Position numbers and translations under genes: made by a program. The notes beneath the pieces were generated by a model. That model had not been told where the DNA came from. It worked only from the letters and a program-made list of their open reading frames with translations, and did not search any database. Shown piece by piece: positions 18,768-27,721 of a DNA stretch of 64,000 bases. The stretch spans positions 16,319 through 80,318 of the forward strand of contig JBEONO010000018.1 of the NCBI GenBank assembly GCA_040544425.1, given 5' to 3'. Each line of letters starts with the position of its first letter. The first letter of the stretch is position 1. Source of the DNA: Solimicrobium sp040544425. Its GTDB lineage: Bacteria > Pseudomonadota > Gammaproteobacteria > Burkholderiales > Burkholderiaceae_D.

Positions 18768-18864
18768 CGTCATTCCCGCAGCTTTAGGCGGGAGTCCAGC
18801 GTCGGTACACGACGATATAAATTCAAACGACACTAGTTTCCCGCCTAAAGCCGCGGGAATGACG
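18768..18864. repeat. REP-like paired inverted repeat
   Basis: Two 26-base arms, 18768-18793 and 18839-18864, are inverted copies of each other with one mismatch (CGTCATTCCCGC(A/G)GCTTTAGGCGGGA), separated by about 45 bases. The ends CGTCATTCCCGC...GCGGGAATGACG are of the kind seen in dispersed REP/BIME-type elements or small palindromic mobile units. It fills most of the 245-base gap between the convergent flgN and motD genes, where it may also act as a bidirectional transcription stop. Confidence 0.75.
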
Positions 18865-18956
18865 GGGGGCGCCAGGCCAGGGAATTAAGTCTGCAACACC
18901 ACCTATGGGTGCAGTAACGATGGCGTTCAAAAATATCGATGGCATGGCCTTAAAAC

Positions 18957-19802
18957 CTAAGGTCCGGCATCAACATTTACCGGCGCAGCATCAATCGGCA
19001 CCTCAGTCTGCTTATCCGGCAGCAAAGCCAATATCGTAATGTTCACCCTCCGGTTGCGTGCGCGCCCTTCTGATGTGTCGTTCGGTCCGACCGGCAGTTT
19101 CGAGGCCTGGCCAATCGCGGTCAGCCTGTCTTCAGAGATACCGTTATCTGCAAACAGGCGCACCACACTGCCAGCCCGCATCGCCGACAATTCCCAGTTG
19201 GAAGGGAACAGGGTATTTTTGATCGGCAGGTTATCGGTAAACCCTTCAACCTGAATCGCGTGGGAATCGGCAGCGAGAACCTGCGCGACGGCAATCAAGG
19301 CCTGACTGGACTGGGGCGTGAGTTTGGCTTCACCCAATGAAAACAGGACGCTGGCATTGATATCGATGGTGACGCCGCGACTGCTTTGCGTGACTCGCAC
19401 TTTACCTTCACGTATCAATGGAGCCAGCGCACTCAAAATACCATGTGCCAGTCCGGTCATTTTTTCGCGTTCGGCTTTCAGTGGTTCAGTCGATCTGGTT
19501 GCGGGTTTTCTTCTGATCTCGCTCAATCCTGGACCGGGGCCACTGCCCACGCCATTCCCGGGTCCGGCTCCGGGGCCCGGTGCCAGATTGAGGGGCGTGC
19601 TCTCCGTGGTTTCGCCAACTGCTTTGAACTTGCCAAACGCAACCAGCACTGAATTCGACATCACGCGGTACTTGCCTTCGTTGAGCGATGAGAGCGAATA
19701 CATCACCACAAAAAAGGCAAACAGCAAGGTGATGAAATCGGCATAGGACACCAGCCAGCGTTCATGATTGATCGGGTCTTCGATGATTTTGCGTCTACTC
19801 AT
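18957..19802 (-). CDS. motD: Flagellar stator protein MotD (MotB family)
   Basis: A 281-residue MotB-type protein. It has an N-terminal cytosolic tail, one membrane helix with the likely proton-conducting Asp22 (SYADFITLLFAFFVVMYSLS), a Pro/Gly-rich linker (about 70-92) and a C-terminal OmpA-like peptidoglycan-binding domain (VEGFTDNLPIKN, NWELSAMRAGSVVRLF, GRARNRRVNITI). Together with MotC it forms an ion-driven stator. It is named MotD rather than MotB because of its coupling to MotC in the fliA operon. It overlaps motC by eight bases. A separate motAB pair may exist elsewhere. Confidence 0.93.
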   Translation of the reverse strand: MSRRKIIEDPINHERWLVSYADFITLLFAFFVVMYSLSSLNEGKYRVMSNSVLVAFGKFKAVGETTESTPLNLAPGPGAGPGNGVGSGPGPGLSEIRRKPATRSTEPLKAEREKMTGLAHGILSALAPLIREGKVRVTQSSRGVTIDINASVLFSLGEAKLTPQSSQALIAVAQVLAADSHAIQVEGFTDNLPIKNTLFPSNWELSAMRAGSVVRLFADNGISEDRLTAIGQASKLPVGPNDTSEGRARNRRVNITILALLPDKQTEVPIDAAPVNVDAGP

Positions 19803-20532
19803 AACTGACTACCCGCTCTTCAATCACGCGCGAATTTTCGCCCGCGGCAATGCTGAAAAAAATATCCGCCAGCATTTCCATTTTTTCGACATCGCGTCCG
19901 ACCTGCTCTTTCAATTTATACGCGATCGGCAGGAACACCAGATTTGCAAGTGCAACGCCGTAGATCGTGGCGACAAATGCCACCGCAATGCCCGCGCCCA
20001 GTTTGCTGGGGTCGGACAGATTTTCCATGACGTGGATCAGACCCAGCACGGCGCCCAGAATTCCGATGGTCGGCGAGTAGCCGCCCGCTGATTCCCAGAC
20101 CCGCACTGCCTGACGTTGAAATACCTCAAACGAGGCAATATCGACTTCCAGAATTTCTTTGATGCGCGCCGCGTCCACCCCATCGATAACGAGACGCAGT
20201 CCTTTGGCGATAAACGGATCTTTGATCAGGCGCAAATAGCGCTCCAGACTGAGCACCCCTTCGCGACGCGCCGTCATATTCCAGATCAAGGCATCACGGG
20301 TGAGCTTCTGACGATTTTCCACCGGCATGCGAAAAACATGTTGCAGCATGCGCATACCGCGCATAAAAGTCGGCAGGCGGCTCTGCAACAGCACCGCGCC
20401 GAGGGTGCCGCAAAATACAATCAAAAACGCTGTCGGCTGCAATAATGAACCGGGATGTGCCCCCTCCACCACCTGGGCAAACAGGATTCCCGAAAACGCC
20501 AGTAAGATTCCCGCTAAGCTTGACCAGTCCAC
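19795..20532 (-). CDS. motC: Flagellar stator protein MotC (MotA family)
   Basis: A 245-residue MotA/PomA-type inner-membrane protein with four hydrophobic segments. Seen: an N-terminal pair of membrane helices, a cytosolic loop with charged residues (RREGVLSLERYL, about 89-100), and the conserved proline helix GGYSPTIGILGAVLGLIHVM (about 149-168). It starts with GTG and overlaps fliA by 19 bases, so translation is coupled. It would form the five-subunit ring around MotD. Confidence 0.93.
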   Translation of the reverse strand: MDWSSLAGILLAFSGILFAQVVEGAHPGSLLQPTAFLIVFCGTLGAVLLQSRLPTFMRGMRMLQHVFRMPVENRQKLTRDALIWNMTARREGVLSLERYLRLIKDPFIAKGLRLVIDGVDAARIKEILEVDIASFEVFQRQAVRVWESAGGYSPTIGILGAVLGLIHVMENLSDPSKLGAGIAVAFVATIYGVALANLVFLPIAYKLKEQVGRDVEKMEMLADIFFSIAAGENSRVIEERVVSYE

Positions 20533-21245
20533 GCTTTATCTCTTAAAAATGCACGCAGACGGGCAACGGCCTGTGTGTGTAACTGCGATACCCGCGATTC
20601 AGAAACACCCATCACGGAGCCAACTTCTTTGAGATTTAACTCCTGCTCGTAATACAAGCCCATCAATAATTTTTCACGCTCGGGCAAGGCGTCGATTGCC
20701 GCGATCACCGTTGATCTGAAATCGCCGCGCAGCAGACTTTGCAGTGGATCACCGGAAACGTCGGTGCAATAGCGATCAAGGAAGTGCTCCTTGCTTTCGC
20801 TGTCATGGAAGTCTTCGTAGTACACCAGTTGGTGGCCAGTACTTTCAGTCAGAATGTCCTGGTATTCAACCAGCGGAATTTTCAGCTGTTTGGCCACTTC
20901 AGTTTCCGACGGCGCGCGCCCCAGACGCTGCTGCAAAAGCTGGATGGCTTCTTCAATTTTTCGCATTGACTGGCGCACGCCGCGTGGCAGCCAATCGCTG
21001 CTGCGCAGCTCGTCCAGCATCGAGCCGCGAATCCGCTGGATCGCATAGGTCTCAAACTGCGCACCGTGATCATCTTCATAGCGCGTGATGGCATCTAACA
21101 AACCGATCATGCCAGCCTGGATCAAGTCGTCGACTTCAACACTGGGCGGCAGTTTCGCTTTCAGCTGGTACGCCAACCGCTTCACCAGCGGAGCATGCAT
21201 GCTCAGCAGATGGTTTTTATCGGTTTTTCCTAGGGCGTTGTACAT
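20514..21245 (-). CDS. fliA: Flagellar sigma factor FliA (sigma-28)
   Basis: A 243-residue sigma-28. Region 2 (LVKRLAYQLKAKLPPSVEVDDLIQAGMIGLLDAITRYE), region 3 and region 4 (LPEREKLLMGLYYEQELNLKEVGSVMGVSESRVSQLHTQAV) are all present. It directs RNA polymerase to late flagellar promoters such as the one found upstream of flgM. It follows flhG by three bases and overlaps motC, so placement, late-sigma and stator genes are expressed as one unit. Confidence 0.97.
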   Translation of the reverse strand: MYNALGKTDKNHLLSMHAPLVKRLAYQLKAKLPPSVEVDDLIQAGMIGLLDAITRYEDDHGAQFETYAIQRIRGSMLDELRSSDWLPRGVRQSMRKIEEAIQLLQQRLGRAPSETEVAKQLKIPLVEYQDILTESTGHQLVYYEDFHDSESKEHFLDRYCTDVSGDPLQSLLRGDFRSTVIAAIDALPEREKLLMGLYYEQELNLKEVGSVMGVSESRVSQLHTQAVARLRAFLRDKAWTGQA

Positions 21246-21248
21246 AAT

Positions 21249-22085
21249 TTATAGTGTGGTTGCAAATTCATTCGCAGTAAGTTGTTGTGCCAGGCGGGAA
21301 AAAGCCATTGATGCGCCAGCCGCGGGAAATGCATCGATGACCGAGCGGCCGGCGCGAGTGGCCATTCTGAGGTAATCGTCTTGCGGAACATAGCCAACCA
21401 GGTTGATCGGCACCGACAGAAAATTGCCTGCCGCTTTCGCCATCGCTTCATACACACGCCGCGCTTCAAATTCATTCACGCCGGTGACCAGCAAACCGTA
21501 TTCGCGCCGACCGTATTTATTGTGCGCGCGTTTGATCAGACTGTAGGCATTTTTTATCGAGTCAGACTGATTGGTGAGCTGTATCACGATCTCGCCTTCT
21601 TCCAGCACTGCCGTTGCAAGTTGGTCAACGTCGGACAATTCACCATCCACCAAAACGATATCAACGCTATGTCCCAATTTTTCCACGACCTTGTTCAGTT
21701 TAGTCAACGTTGTGTAAGTTGCTTGAAAAGTTGACGACAGATTTTGACAACGACTGAGACTGGCCAATTTAAATCCCTGTTGCACCGAAAACGTGGCTTG
21801 TTGGATTGTACGCTTTTGTTGAGCAACATCGAGCAATGTCGTATCAATATGTTTTTCCAGCCAGCGCGCCACGCTTGACCCGTTGGTGCGCGCATCCAGC
21901 AGCACCACGTCGTTACCGAGTCGGGCCAAACCGGCTGACAGGTTCACCAGGGTTGCGTTTTTTTCATCGCCGGTCAGCGCCGATAAAAAAGTCACGAAGC
22001 GTGGTTTTGCGCCAAACAGCATGCGCCGCAGTCCTTCTGCCTGATCGAAATTAACCAAGGGACACCTCGCGCAGTTGACGACCAT
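21249..22085 (-). CDS. flhG: FlhG/FleN-like flagellar number regulator with altered P-loop
   Basis: Located between flhF and fliA, where FlhG belongs. The N-terminal DQAEGLR motif (14-20), which in FlhG stimulates the FlhF GTPase, is intact. The MinD-type Walker A motif (usually KGGVGKT) is not: the equivalent segment, about 35-46, reads SALTGDEKNATL and lacks the glycine-rich loop and Lys-Thr. VVLLDA (60-65) and IVLVDGE remain as the later strands. ATP-driven dimerisation is therefore doubtful. The frame opens at an ATG at 22085, overlapping flhF by 35 bases; a TTG at 22058 next to the flhF stop is an alternative start. Confidence 0.88.
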   Translation of the reverse strand: MVVNCARCPLVNFDQAEGLRRMLFGAKPRFVTFLSALTGDEKNATLVNLSAGLARLGNDVVLLDARTNGSSVARWLEKHIDTTLLDVAQQKRTIQQATFSVQQGFKLASLSRCQNLSSTFQATYTTLTKLNKVVEKLGHSVDIVLVDGELSDVDQLATAVLEEGEIVIQLTNQSDSIKNAYSLIKRAHNKYGRREYGLLVTGVNEFEARRVYEAMAKAAGNFLSVPINLVGYVPQDDYLRMATRAGRSVIDAFPAAGASMAFSRLAQQLTANEFATTL

Positions 22086-23367
22086 GCGATGAAGTGCTGG
22101 CCATCAGCGCTGGCAACTCATCGTCGTGAAATTCAAAAGCCGGTTGATCGCGTTTGAATTTAAACGCGTGATCGACCAGATACTGTTTGTTGGCCACGTG
22201 CAGATCTTCCGGCACGCGCTGCCCGTTGGCCAGATAAAACATGGTCAGCTTGTGACGGATGATGGCGTCCAGCACCGAGCCGATGTGGGCAGCTTCATCC
22301 ATCTTGGTGATAATGCAGCCTGACAGTCCCGAGCCCTGGTAGGAGCGGATCACTTCGGTTAACGTCTCACCGTTGGAAGTGGCATTCAGGCACAGCAGTT
22401 TATTGACATTGGCACCGGACAGCATGGCAACCTGCTCGGACACCAGGCGATCACGCTGACTCATCCCGACCGTGTCGATCAATACGGTGTGTTTGTTTTT
22501 CAGCTCGGACAAGGCGATGCGCAAGTCTGCGGCGTCTTTGACGGCATGCACCATCACACCCAGAATTTTGCCGTAGATGCGCAATTGTTCGTAGCCACCA
22601 ATCCGGTAGCCATCCGTGGTGATCAGGGCCAGTTTGCTGGCACCATGCCGCATCACACAACGCGCAGCCAGTTTTGCCGTGGTGGTGGTTTTTCCGACAC
22701 CAGTCGGGCCAACCAGGGCGAACACGCCGCCGCTTTCCAGCATATCGCTGTCGCAACTGATGGCATTCAGATTTTTGGTCAGGATCGCTTTGATCCAGTT
22801 CAATCCCTGATTGACGTCGGTGGTCTTGGGCAGATTCTCGATCAGATAACGCGACAGGCTGGGAGAAAAACCGGTGGACAGCATTTCGCGCAACAGCTGC
22901 GCCTTGTGCGGTTCCTTGCGCTGTGTATTGCCCCAGCTGATTTCCGAGAGCTGCTCTTCCATCATGCCGCGCATGGCGCGCAACTCGCTCATCAACTCCA
23001 TGGCACCGGCCATGTCCGGCGCGCTGGCGGTGCTGGCACCCAGATCGATGGTCGGCTCGCGCAGTTTCGGTTGTTCACGCACCTGTTCGCGCCCGCTGTC
23101 GCTTTGCTTTTTCTTGATTGCGAATCTGGTTTGCGATTGCAGGATCGGGTTGTCGTCGACTGAAGATTTTCTGGAGCGATTTTGCTGAAATTGCTCAAAC
23201 GATTCCGCTTCGTTCAACTCAGCCATGTCCTGATCGTCCAAAGCCAGAATCTCAACCTGTCCATTGACATTGCGGTTCGAAATAATGACGGCGTCCGGCC
23301 CCATCGCATCGCGCAGTTTATTTAATGCTTCCCGTGACGTGGGCGCGCAGAATCGTTTTACGTTCAT
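22051..23367 (-). CDS. flhF: Flagellar placement GTPase FlhF
   Basis: A 438-residue SRP-type GTPase that marks the pole for flagellar assembly. It has a basic N-terminus (KRFCAPTSREALNKLRDAMGPDAVIISNR), a charged linker (about 60-150) and an NG domain with the G1 loop GPTGVGKTTT (220-229), followed by ITTDGYRIGGYEQLRIY, DTVGMSQRD and ITKMDEAAHIG. The presence of FlhF predicts polar flagella. It overlaps flhA by four bases (ATGA) and is followed by flhG. Confidence 0.96.
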   Translation of the reverse strand: MNVKRFCAPTSREALNKLRDAMGPDAVIISNRNVNGQVEILALDDQDMAELNEAESFEQFQQNRSRKSSVDDNPILQSQTRFAIKKKQSDSGREQVREQPKLREPTIDLGASTASAPDMAGAMELMSELRAMRGMMEEQLSEISWGNTQRKEPHKAQLLREMLSTGFSPSLSRYLIENLPKTTDVNQGLNWIKAILTKNLNAISCDSDMLESGGVFALVGPTGVGKTTTTAKLAARCVMRHGASKLALITTDGYRIGGYEQLRIYGKILGVMVHAVKDAADLRIALSELKNKHTVLIDTVGMSQRDRLVSEQVAMLSGANVNKLLCLNATSNGETLTEVIRSYQGSGLSGCIITKMDEAAHIGSVLDAIIRHKLTMFYLANGQRVPEDLHVANKQYLVDHAFKFKRDQPAFEFHDDELPALMASTSSHGRQLREVSLG

Positions 23368-25460
23368 GACTGACCTCCTACCAGACTGGTTACTTTTAAT
23401 GTTTTTGATTCGGGCACTTCAGAATGTGACAACACTCTTAACTGCGGCAATGAACGTCGTAAGAATCGCGCCAATAACAAACGCAATGGAGCAGGCACGA
23501 CCAGCACCGGTGTCAGGCCCATTTGTTCCTGACGCCGACAGGCCATTTCAGTTTGCGTAATGATCGTGTCGGCCAACCCCGGTTCCAGTCCGACGCCGTC
23601 CGGGCCGCCGCTTTGCAGGGCCTGAGTCAACAGACGTTCCAGATGGGTATCCAGACTCATCACTGAAATTTCATTGGTACCCGGGAATAGCTGCTGGACG
23701 ATCGCACGTCCCAGCGCAACCCGTACCAGGCTGGTCAGTTCGTTGGTGTCCTGAGTCTGAATGACGTGTTCGGCCAGCGTTTCAATAATGGTACGCATAT
23801 CGCGGATGTGCACGCCTTCCGACAACAGATTTTGCAGAATTTTCTGAAATGACGGCAGGGGCAATAATTTCGGCACTAAGTCTTCGACCAGTTTCGGTGC
23901 TTCTTTGGCGATGTAATCGAGCAGCTGCTGCACTTCATGGCGTCCCAACAATTCGGCCGCGTGGGTTGTGATCAGATGATTCAGATGAGTCGCCACCACC
24001 GTGCCGGCATCAACCACGGTGTAGCCCATCGACTGGGCTGATTCACGACGCGCTGCATCAATCCACACGGCGGGCAATCCAAACGCCGGGTCGATTGTCG
24101 ATCGCCCTTCCAGAGTGCCCGTCACCATGCCCGGATTGATCGCTAAAAACTGTCCCGGAAACGCCTCGCCAGCGCCCATCTCCACGCCTTTCAGACTGAT
24201 GGTGTACGAGGTTGGCTTCAGTTCCAGATTGTCGCGGATATGAACCGGCGGCGACAGGAAACCGATATCCTGCGCGAACTTTTTGCGGATCCCCTTGATG
24301 CGTTTTAATAATTCTCCGCCCTGCGCTTTATCGACCATGGGGATCAGGCGGTAGCCAACTTCCAGCCCCAGCGTGTCGACTGGCAAAACGTCCTGCCAGG
24401 TTGCTTCTTCGGATTCGACCGGACCGGCGGCAGCAGGTTGTGGCTCCTCGCCCAACAGTTCGGCATCTTTGGCTTGGCGGCGCAAATAATAGCCAATGCC
24501 TCCCAAAGCACCGGCAAAAAACAGAAACGCAAAATGCGGCATGCCCGGGATAATTCCCATGCCGCCGATGATGGCAGCGGTAATCAACAGGACCTGCGGC
24601 TTGGAAAACAATTGGCCGATCAACTGGTCGCCAATGTTTTGATCGCTGGCCACCCGCGACACCACAATACCGGCGGCGGTGGAAATGATCAGCGAAGGAA
24701 TCTGCGCGACCAGGCCGTCACCGATCGCCAACAGGGTATAGATCTTCAGGGCCTGGGCAAAATCCAGATCGTGTTGCACGATACCGACCACCAGACCGCC
24801 GACAATATTGATCACCGTGACCATGATCCCGGCGATTGCATCGCCGCGCACATATTTACTGGCACCGTCCATGGCGCCGTAAAATTCGGCTTCCTGGGCC
24901 ACTTCAGTACGACGCCGCTTGGCCTCCTGCTCGGCAATCAGACCGGCGTTCAGATCGGCATCGATGGCCATCTGTTTACCGGGCATCGCATCCAGGGCAA
25001 ATCGCGCACCGACTTCAGCGATACGACCGGCACCTTTGGTGACGACGGTAAAGTTAATAATCGTCAAAATAATAAATACCACGATACCAACCGCGTAATT
25101 GCCGCCAATCAGAAAGTGACCAAATGCCTCAATCACCTTACCGGCCGCATCGGGACCGGTATGCCCTTCGGTCAGCACCACGCGGGTAGAGGCGACGTTC
25201 AGGGACAGGCGCAGCATGGTACTGACCAACAGCACCGTTGGAAACACCATGAAATCGAGCGGTTTGATGGTATGAAAACTGGTCAGCAAAACAATCACGG
25301 CCAGAGCGATATTGAAGCTGAAGAATATGTCGAGTACAAAGGCCGGCAATGGCAACACCATCATCATCAAGATCATGACGATTAACAGCGGCGCGGCCAG
25401 TGCCTTGCCGTTGATGGACCCAACCCCGCGTAACCAGACCGGCAGGCGTGCGCTATCCAT
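23364..25460 (-). CDS. flhA: Flagellar export gate protein FlhA
   Basis: A 698-residue inner-membrane export component. The first half has about eight membrane helices with the family motif around DGASKYVRGDAIAGIMVTVINIVGGL (FHIPEP region), and about 345-698 is the cytosolic domain forming the nonameric ring that docks chaperone-substrate complexes. Full length, no anomalies. It overlaps flhB by eight bases and flhF by four. Confidence 0.97.
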   Translation of the reverse strand: MDSARLPVWLRGVGSINGKALAAPLLIVMILMMMVLPLPAFVLDIFFSFNIALAVIVLLTSFHTIKPLDFMVFPTVLLVSTMLRLSLNVASTRVVLTEGHTGPDAAGKVIEAFGHFLIGGNYAVGIVVFIILTIINFTVVTKGAGRIAEVGARFALDAMPGKQMAIDADLNAGLIAEQEAKRRRTEVAQEAEFYGAMDGASKYVRGDAIAGIMVTVINIVGGLVVGIVQHDLDFAQALKIYTLLAIGDGLVAQIPSLIISTAAGIVVSRVASDQNIGDQLIGQLFSKPQVLLITAAIIGGMGIIPGMPHFAFLFFAGALGGIGYYLRRQAKDAELLGEEPQPAAAGPVESEEATWQDVLPVDTLGLEVGYRLIPMVDKAQGGELLKRIKGIRKKFAQDIGFLSPPVHIRDNLELKPTSYTISLKGVEMGAGEAFPGQFLAINPGMVTGTLEGRSTIDPAFGLPAVWIDAARRESAQSMGYTVVDAGTVVATHLNHLITTHAAELLGRHEVQQLLDYIAKEAPKLVEDLVPKLLPLPSFQKILQNLLSEGVHIRDMRTIIETLAEHVIQTQDTNELTSLVRVALGRAIVQQLFPGTNEISVMSLDTHLERLLTQALQSGGPDGVGLEPGLADTIITQTEMACRRQEQMGLTPVLVVPAPLRLLLARFLRRSLPQLRVLSHSEVPESKTLKVTSLVGGQS

Positions 25461-26661
25461 TCAAGGCCTCCCCGCTGTCGTGTTCGGCAATTTTCGATTT
25501 TTTGGCATTCAGGGCCGCTGCGGAAATTGGATCCAATTCTTCGGGCACGTCGATCTCTGACGGTTTTTGCGGAGTCAGTCCGCCATTTTCCTTAAAGCTG
25601 CGTAACTGGAATACATAGGCCAGCACTTCGGCGACTGCGGTATACAAGGCTTCAGGAATCTGGATGTTCAATTCTGCGTGAGTATATAAAGCACGCGCCA
25701 AAGGCGGCGCTTCCAGCAGAGGGATGTTGTGTTCGGCAGCGATTTCACGAATTCGCGCCGCGACCAGATCCATCCCCTTGGCCACCACCACCGGCGCGCT
25801 CATCCGGCCTTCGACATAACGCAATGCGACAGCGTAGTGACTCGGATTGGTCACCACTACATCGGCGGTCGGCACTTTGCTCATCATCCGGCGACGCGCC
25901 ATTTCGCGCTGCTGCTGGCGGATCTTGCCTTTAATTTGCGGATTGCCATTTGCTTCCTTGCTTTCCTGTTTTACTTCCTGCATCGTCATTTTCAATTTAT
26001 TGGCATAGCTGCGTAATTGAAATGGCACATCAATGGCCATGATCACGATCAGTCCGCTCGATATGGAAATAAAACAGATCAGCAACAACTGCGCGACATG
26101 CTGCAACCCTTCTTTGGAAGGTTCCGAGACCAGTCCGGTAATCGCCTCGGAGTGGTACATCATCACCTTGTAGGCAATAATCCCGACCACTGCTGATTTC
26201 CCCAAGGCCTTGACCAATTCGACCAGCGCGCGCACCGAGAACATCCGTGCCAGTCCGGGAAGGGGATTCAATCGTTCGAAATTGGGGGTTAAGGCCTGGA
26301 CTGAAAACAGCCAACCGCCGATCAATGCCGGAGAGATCAGCGCGACCACAATCAGCACCCCGGCCAGGGGCAACAGAGCGATCAGCAATTGCAGGATCTG
26401 GCTAAGCTGCAAGTCCAGTAATCGATCCAGATCAAATGCGGCAGCGCGTTCAAAATGCATGGAACTGGTGAGCATCACGCCGATTTTATTCACCAGTTCG
26501 CCGCCGCTCACCCACATGGCAACGCCAGCGGACATTAACAGCAGACAGGTTCCCAATTCACGCGAGCGTGGCACATCCCCTTCTTCGCGGGCACGTTCAA
26601 TGCGCCGCGAACTCGCCGGTTCGGTCTTGTCTGAGCCGCTGTCTTCTGCCATGTTCCCCAC
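25453..26661 (-). CDS. flhB: Flagellar export switch protein FlhB
   Basis: A 402-residue export-switch protein with four membrane helices in the first ~215 residues and a cytosolic autocleavage domain. The cleavage motif reads NPSH (272-275) rather than the usual NPTH; the codon is AGT, so this is a clear Thr-to-Ser change. It keeps the hydroxyl and the Asn-Pro bond, so cleavage is likely to be retained. The C-terminus is extended by about 40 charged residues. It is the first gene of the flhB-flhA-flhF-flhG-fliA-motC-motD block. Confidence 0.96.
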   Translation of the reverse strand: MGNMAEDSGSDKTEPASSRRIERAREEGDVPRSRELGTCLLLMSAGVAMWVSGGELVNKIGVMLTSSMHFERAAAFDLDRLLDLQLSQILQLLIALLPLAGVLIVVALISPALIGGWLFSVQALTPNFERLNPLPGLARMFSVRALVELVKALGKSAVVGIIAYKVMMYHSEAITGLVSEPSKEGLQHVAQLLLICFISISSGLIVIMAIDVPFQLRSYANKLKMTMQEVKQESKEANGNPQIKGKIRQQQREMARRRMMSKVPTADVVVTNPSHYAVALRYVEGRMSAPVVVAKGMDLVAARIREIAAEHNIPLLEAPPLARALYTHAELNIQIPEALYTAVAEVLAYVFQLRSFKENGGLTPQKPSEIDVPEELDPISAAALNAKKSKIAEHDSGEALNG

Positions 26662-26993
26662 CCGTTATCTGCGACATATACCTGCATAGTCGTACAGGCT
26701 CGATTATTCGCGACTTGGCAAGTTAGCCATTGCATGAATACAGGCTTGATTACCCTTTATTTTGGATTTTGAGATTGAACAGGAATTCCCGGTCTTATTG
26801 AAATGAAAACTTTCATTCAATGTCGGCCGTTACTGATAAGGTTGGAAGTGCGCCAAGCAGATTAGGCGCAATATTATGAAAATAAATTAGCGGATTGAGA
26901 CGCAAATTGAAAATTGACACGAACAAAGCTGGAAGACAATTACGGAAATTTAAATTCGAACCGGTTTGCCGATGAATTTAAACCAGCCCGGTT
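26662..26993. other. Non-coding gap upstream of flhB
   Basis: A 332-base AT-rich gap that must hold the promoter of the flhB-motD block (minus strand). The only structure I see is an imperfect palindrome at 26798-26820 (TTGAAATGAAA...TTTCATTCAA), which could be an operator. No sigma-28 or sigma-54 consensus and no coding frame with family likeness was seen. Confidence 0.5.
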
Positions 26994-27497
26994 TCAGTCA
27001 ACGACGATGTCATCCAGAAACCGATGCATCACATATGCATCAACAAATCCCAGCTTCTGATGCTGGAAAGCCTGTGGCAACTGACCGACAATCGAAAAAC
27101 CCAGTTTTTTCCATAACGCCACGGCCGGTTCATTGGTGCTCACCACAAAATTAAACTGCATGGCCTTGAAGCCCATTCTTTTCGCTTCCTTCAGACTGTG
27201 CGTACCCATGCGCTTGCCGATACCTTTGCTGCTGCAAACCGGGTCGACCATGAACGAGGCATTGGCGACATGAGCACCCAGACCACGCTGATTTGCCACC
27301 AGTTTGTACATGCCGAAAATTTGCTTGTCTTCTTCGGCGACATAAGTCGAGATGATGTTTTGATTAAACCAATAGTCAAATGCAGTCAGGCGATCAGTCT
27401 TGGGGGAGAATGCATAGGTAGTTCCGCTTGATATCACCGCCTTAAAAATTGGCCACATCGCTGTAAAGTCTGCTTGGTTCGCCATTCGAATATGCAT
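26994..27497 (-). CDS. GNAT family N-acetyltransferase
   Basis: A GNAT-fold acyltransferase. The start at 27497 (167 residues) is preferred because TGAGG lies six bases upstream; the frame extends to 27512. Seen: the acetyl-CoA pyrophosphate-binding loop (CSSKGIGKRMG) after a FMVDP strand, and the C-terminal NEPAVALWKKLGFSIVG typical of the fold. The GTTYAF segment near the N-terminus recalls phosphinothricin/aminoacyl acetyltransferase-like members. Substrate unknown. Monocistronic by position. Confidence 0.88.
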   Translation of the reverse strand: MHIRMANQADFTAMWPIFKAVISSGTTYAFSPKTDRLTAFDYWFNQNIISTYVAEEDKQIFGMYKLVANQRGLGAHVANASFMVDPVCSSKGIGKRMGTHSLKEAKRMGFKAMQFNFVVSTNEPAVALWKKLGFSIVGQLPQAFQHQKLGFVDAYVMHRFLDDIVVD

Positions 27498-27721
27498 TTC
27501 ATACCTCATCATTTTGTTTTAACTGAGTGCGCCATCACCTCGGAGCAGGCGCGGCAGAAGCCGAACAATAAATCATTCCTGTCTGATTATTCAATACAAT
27601 AAAACCCGTACCAAAAACTTTGTCTTATTCTCTCCAGCCGTTATACTGCCGACACAGATTATTTTTGTAAGCCTACGCTGACAAAAGTGCTCATTTATCC
27701 CTATAAAAATAATTAAAAACC

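Noticed and set aside
24438..25385. 315-codon open frame on the plus strand
   Set aside because: It lies fully antisense to flhA, is Gln/His/Asn-rich and has no family likeness; a shadow of flhA codon use.
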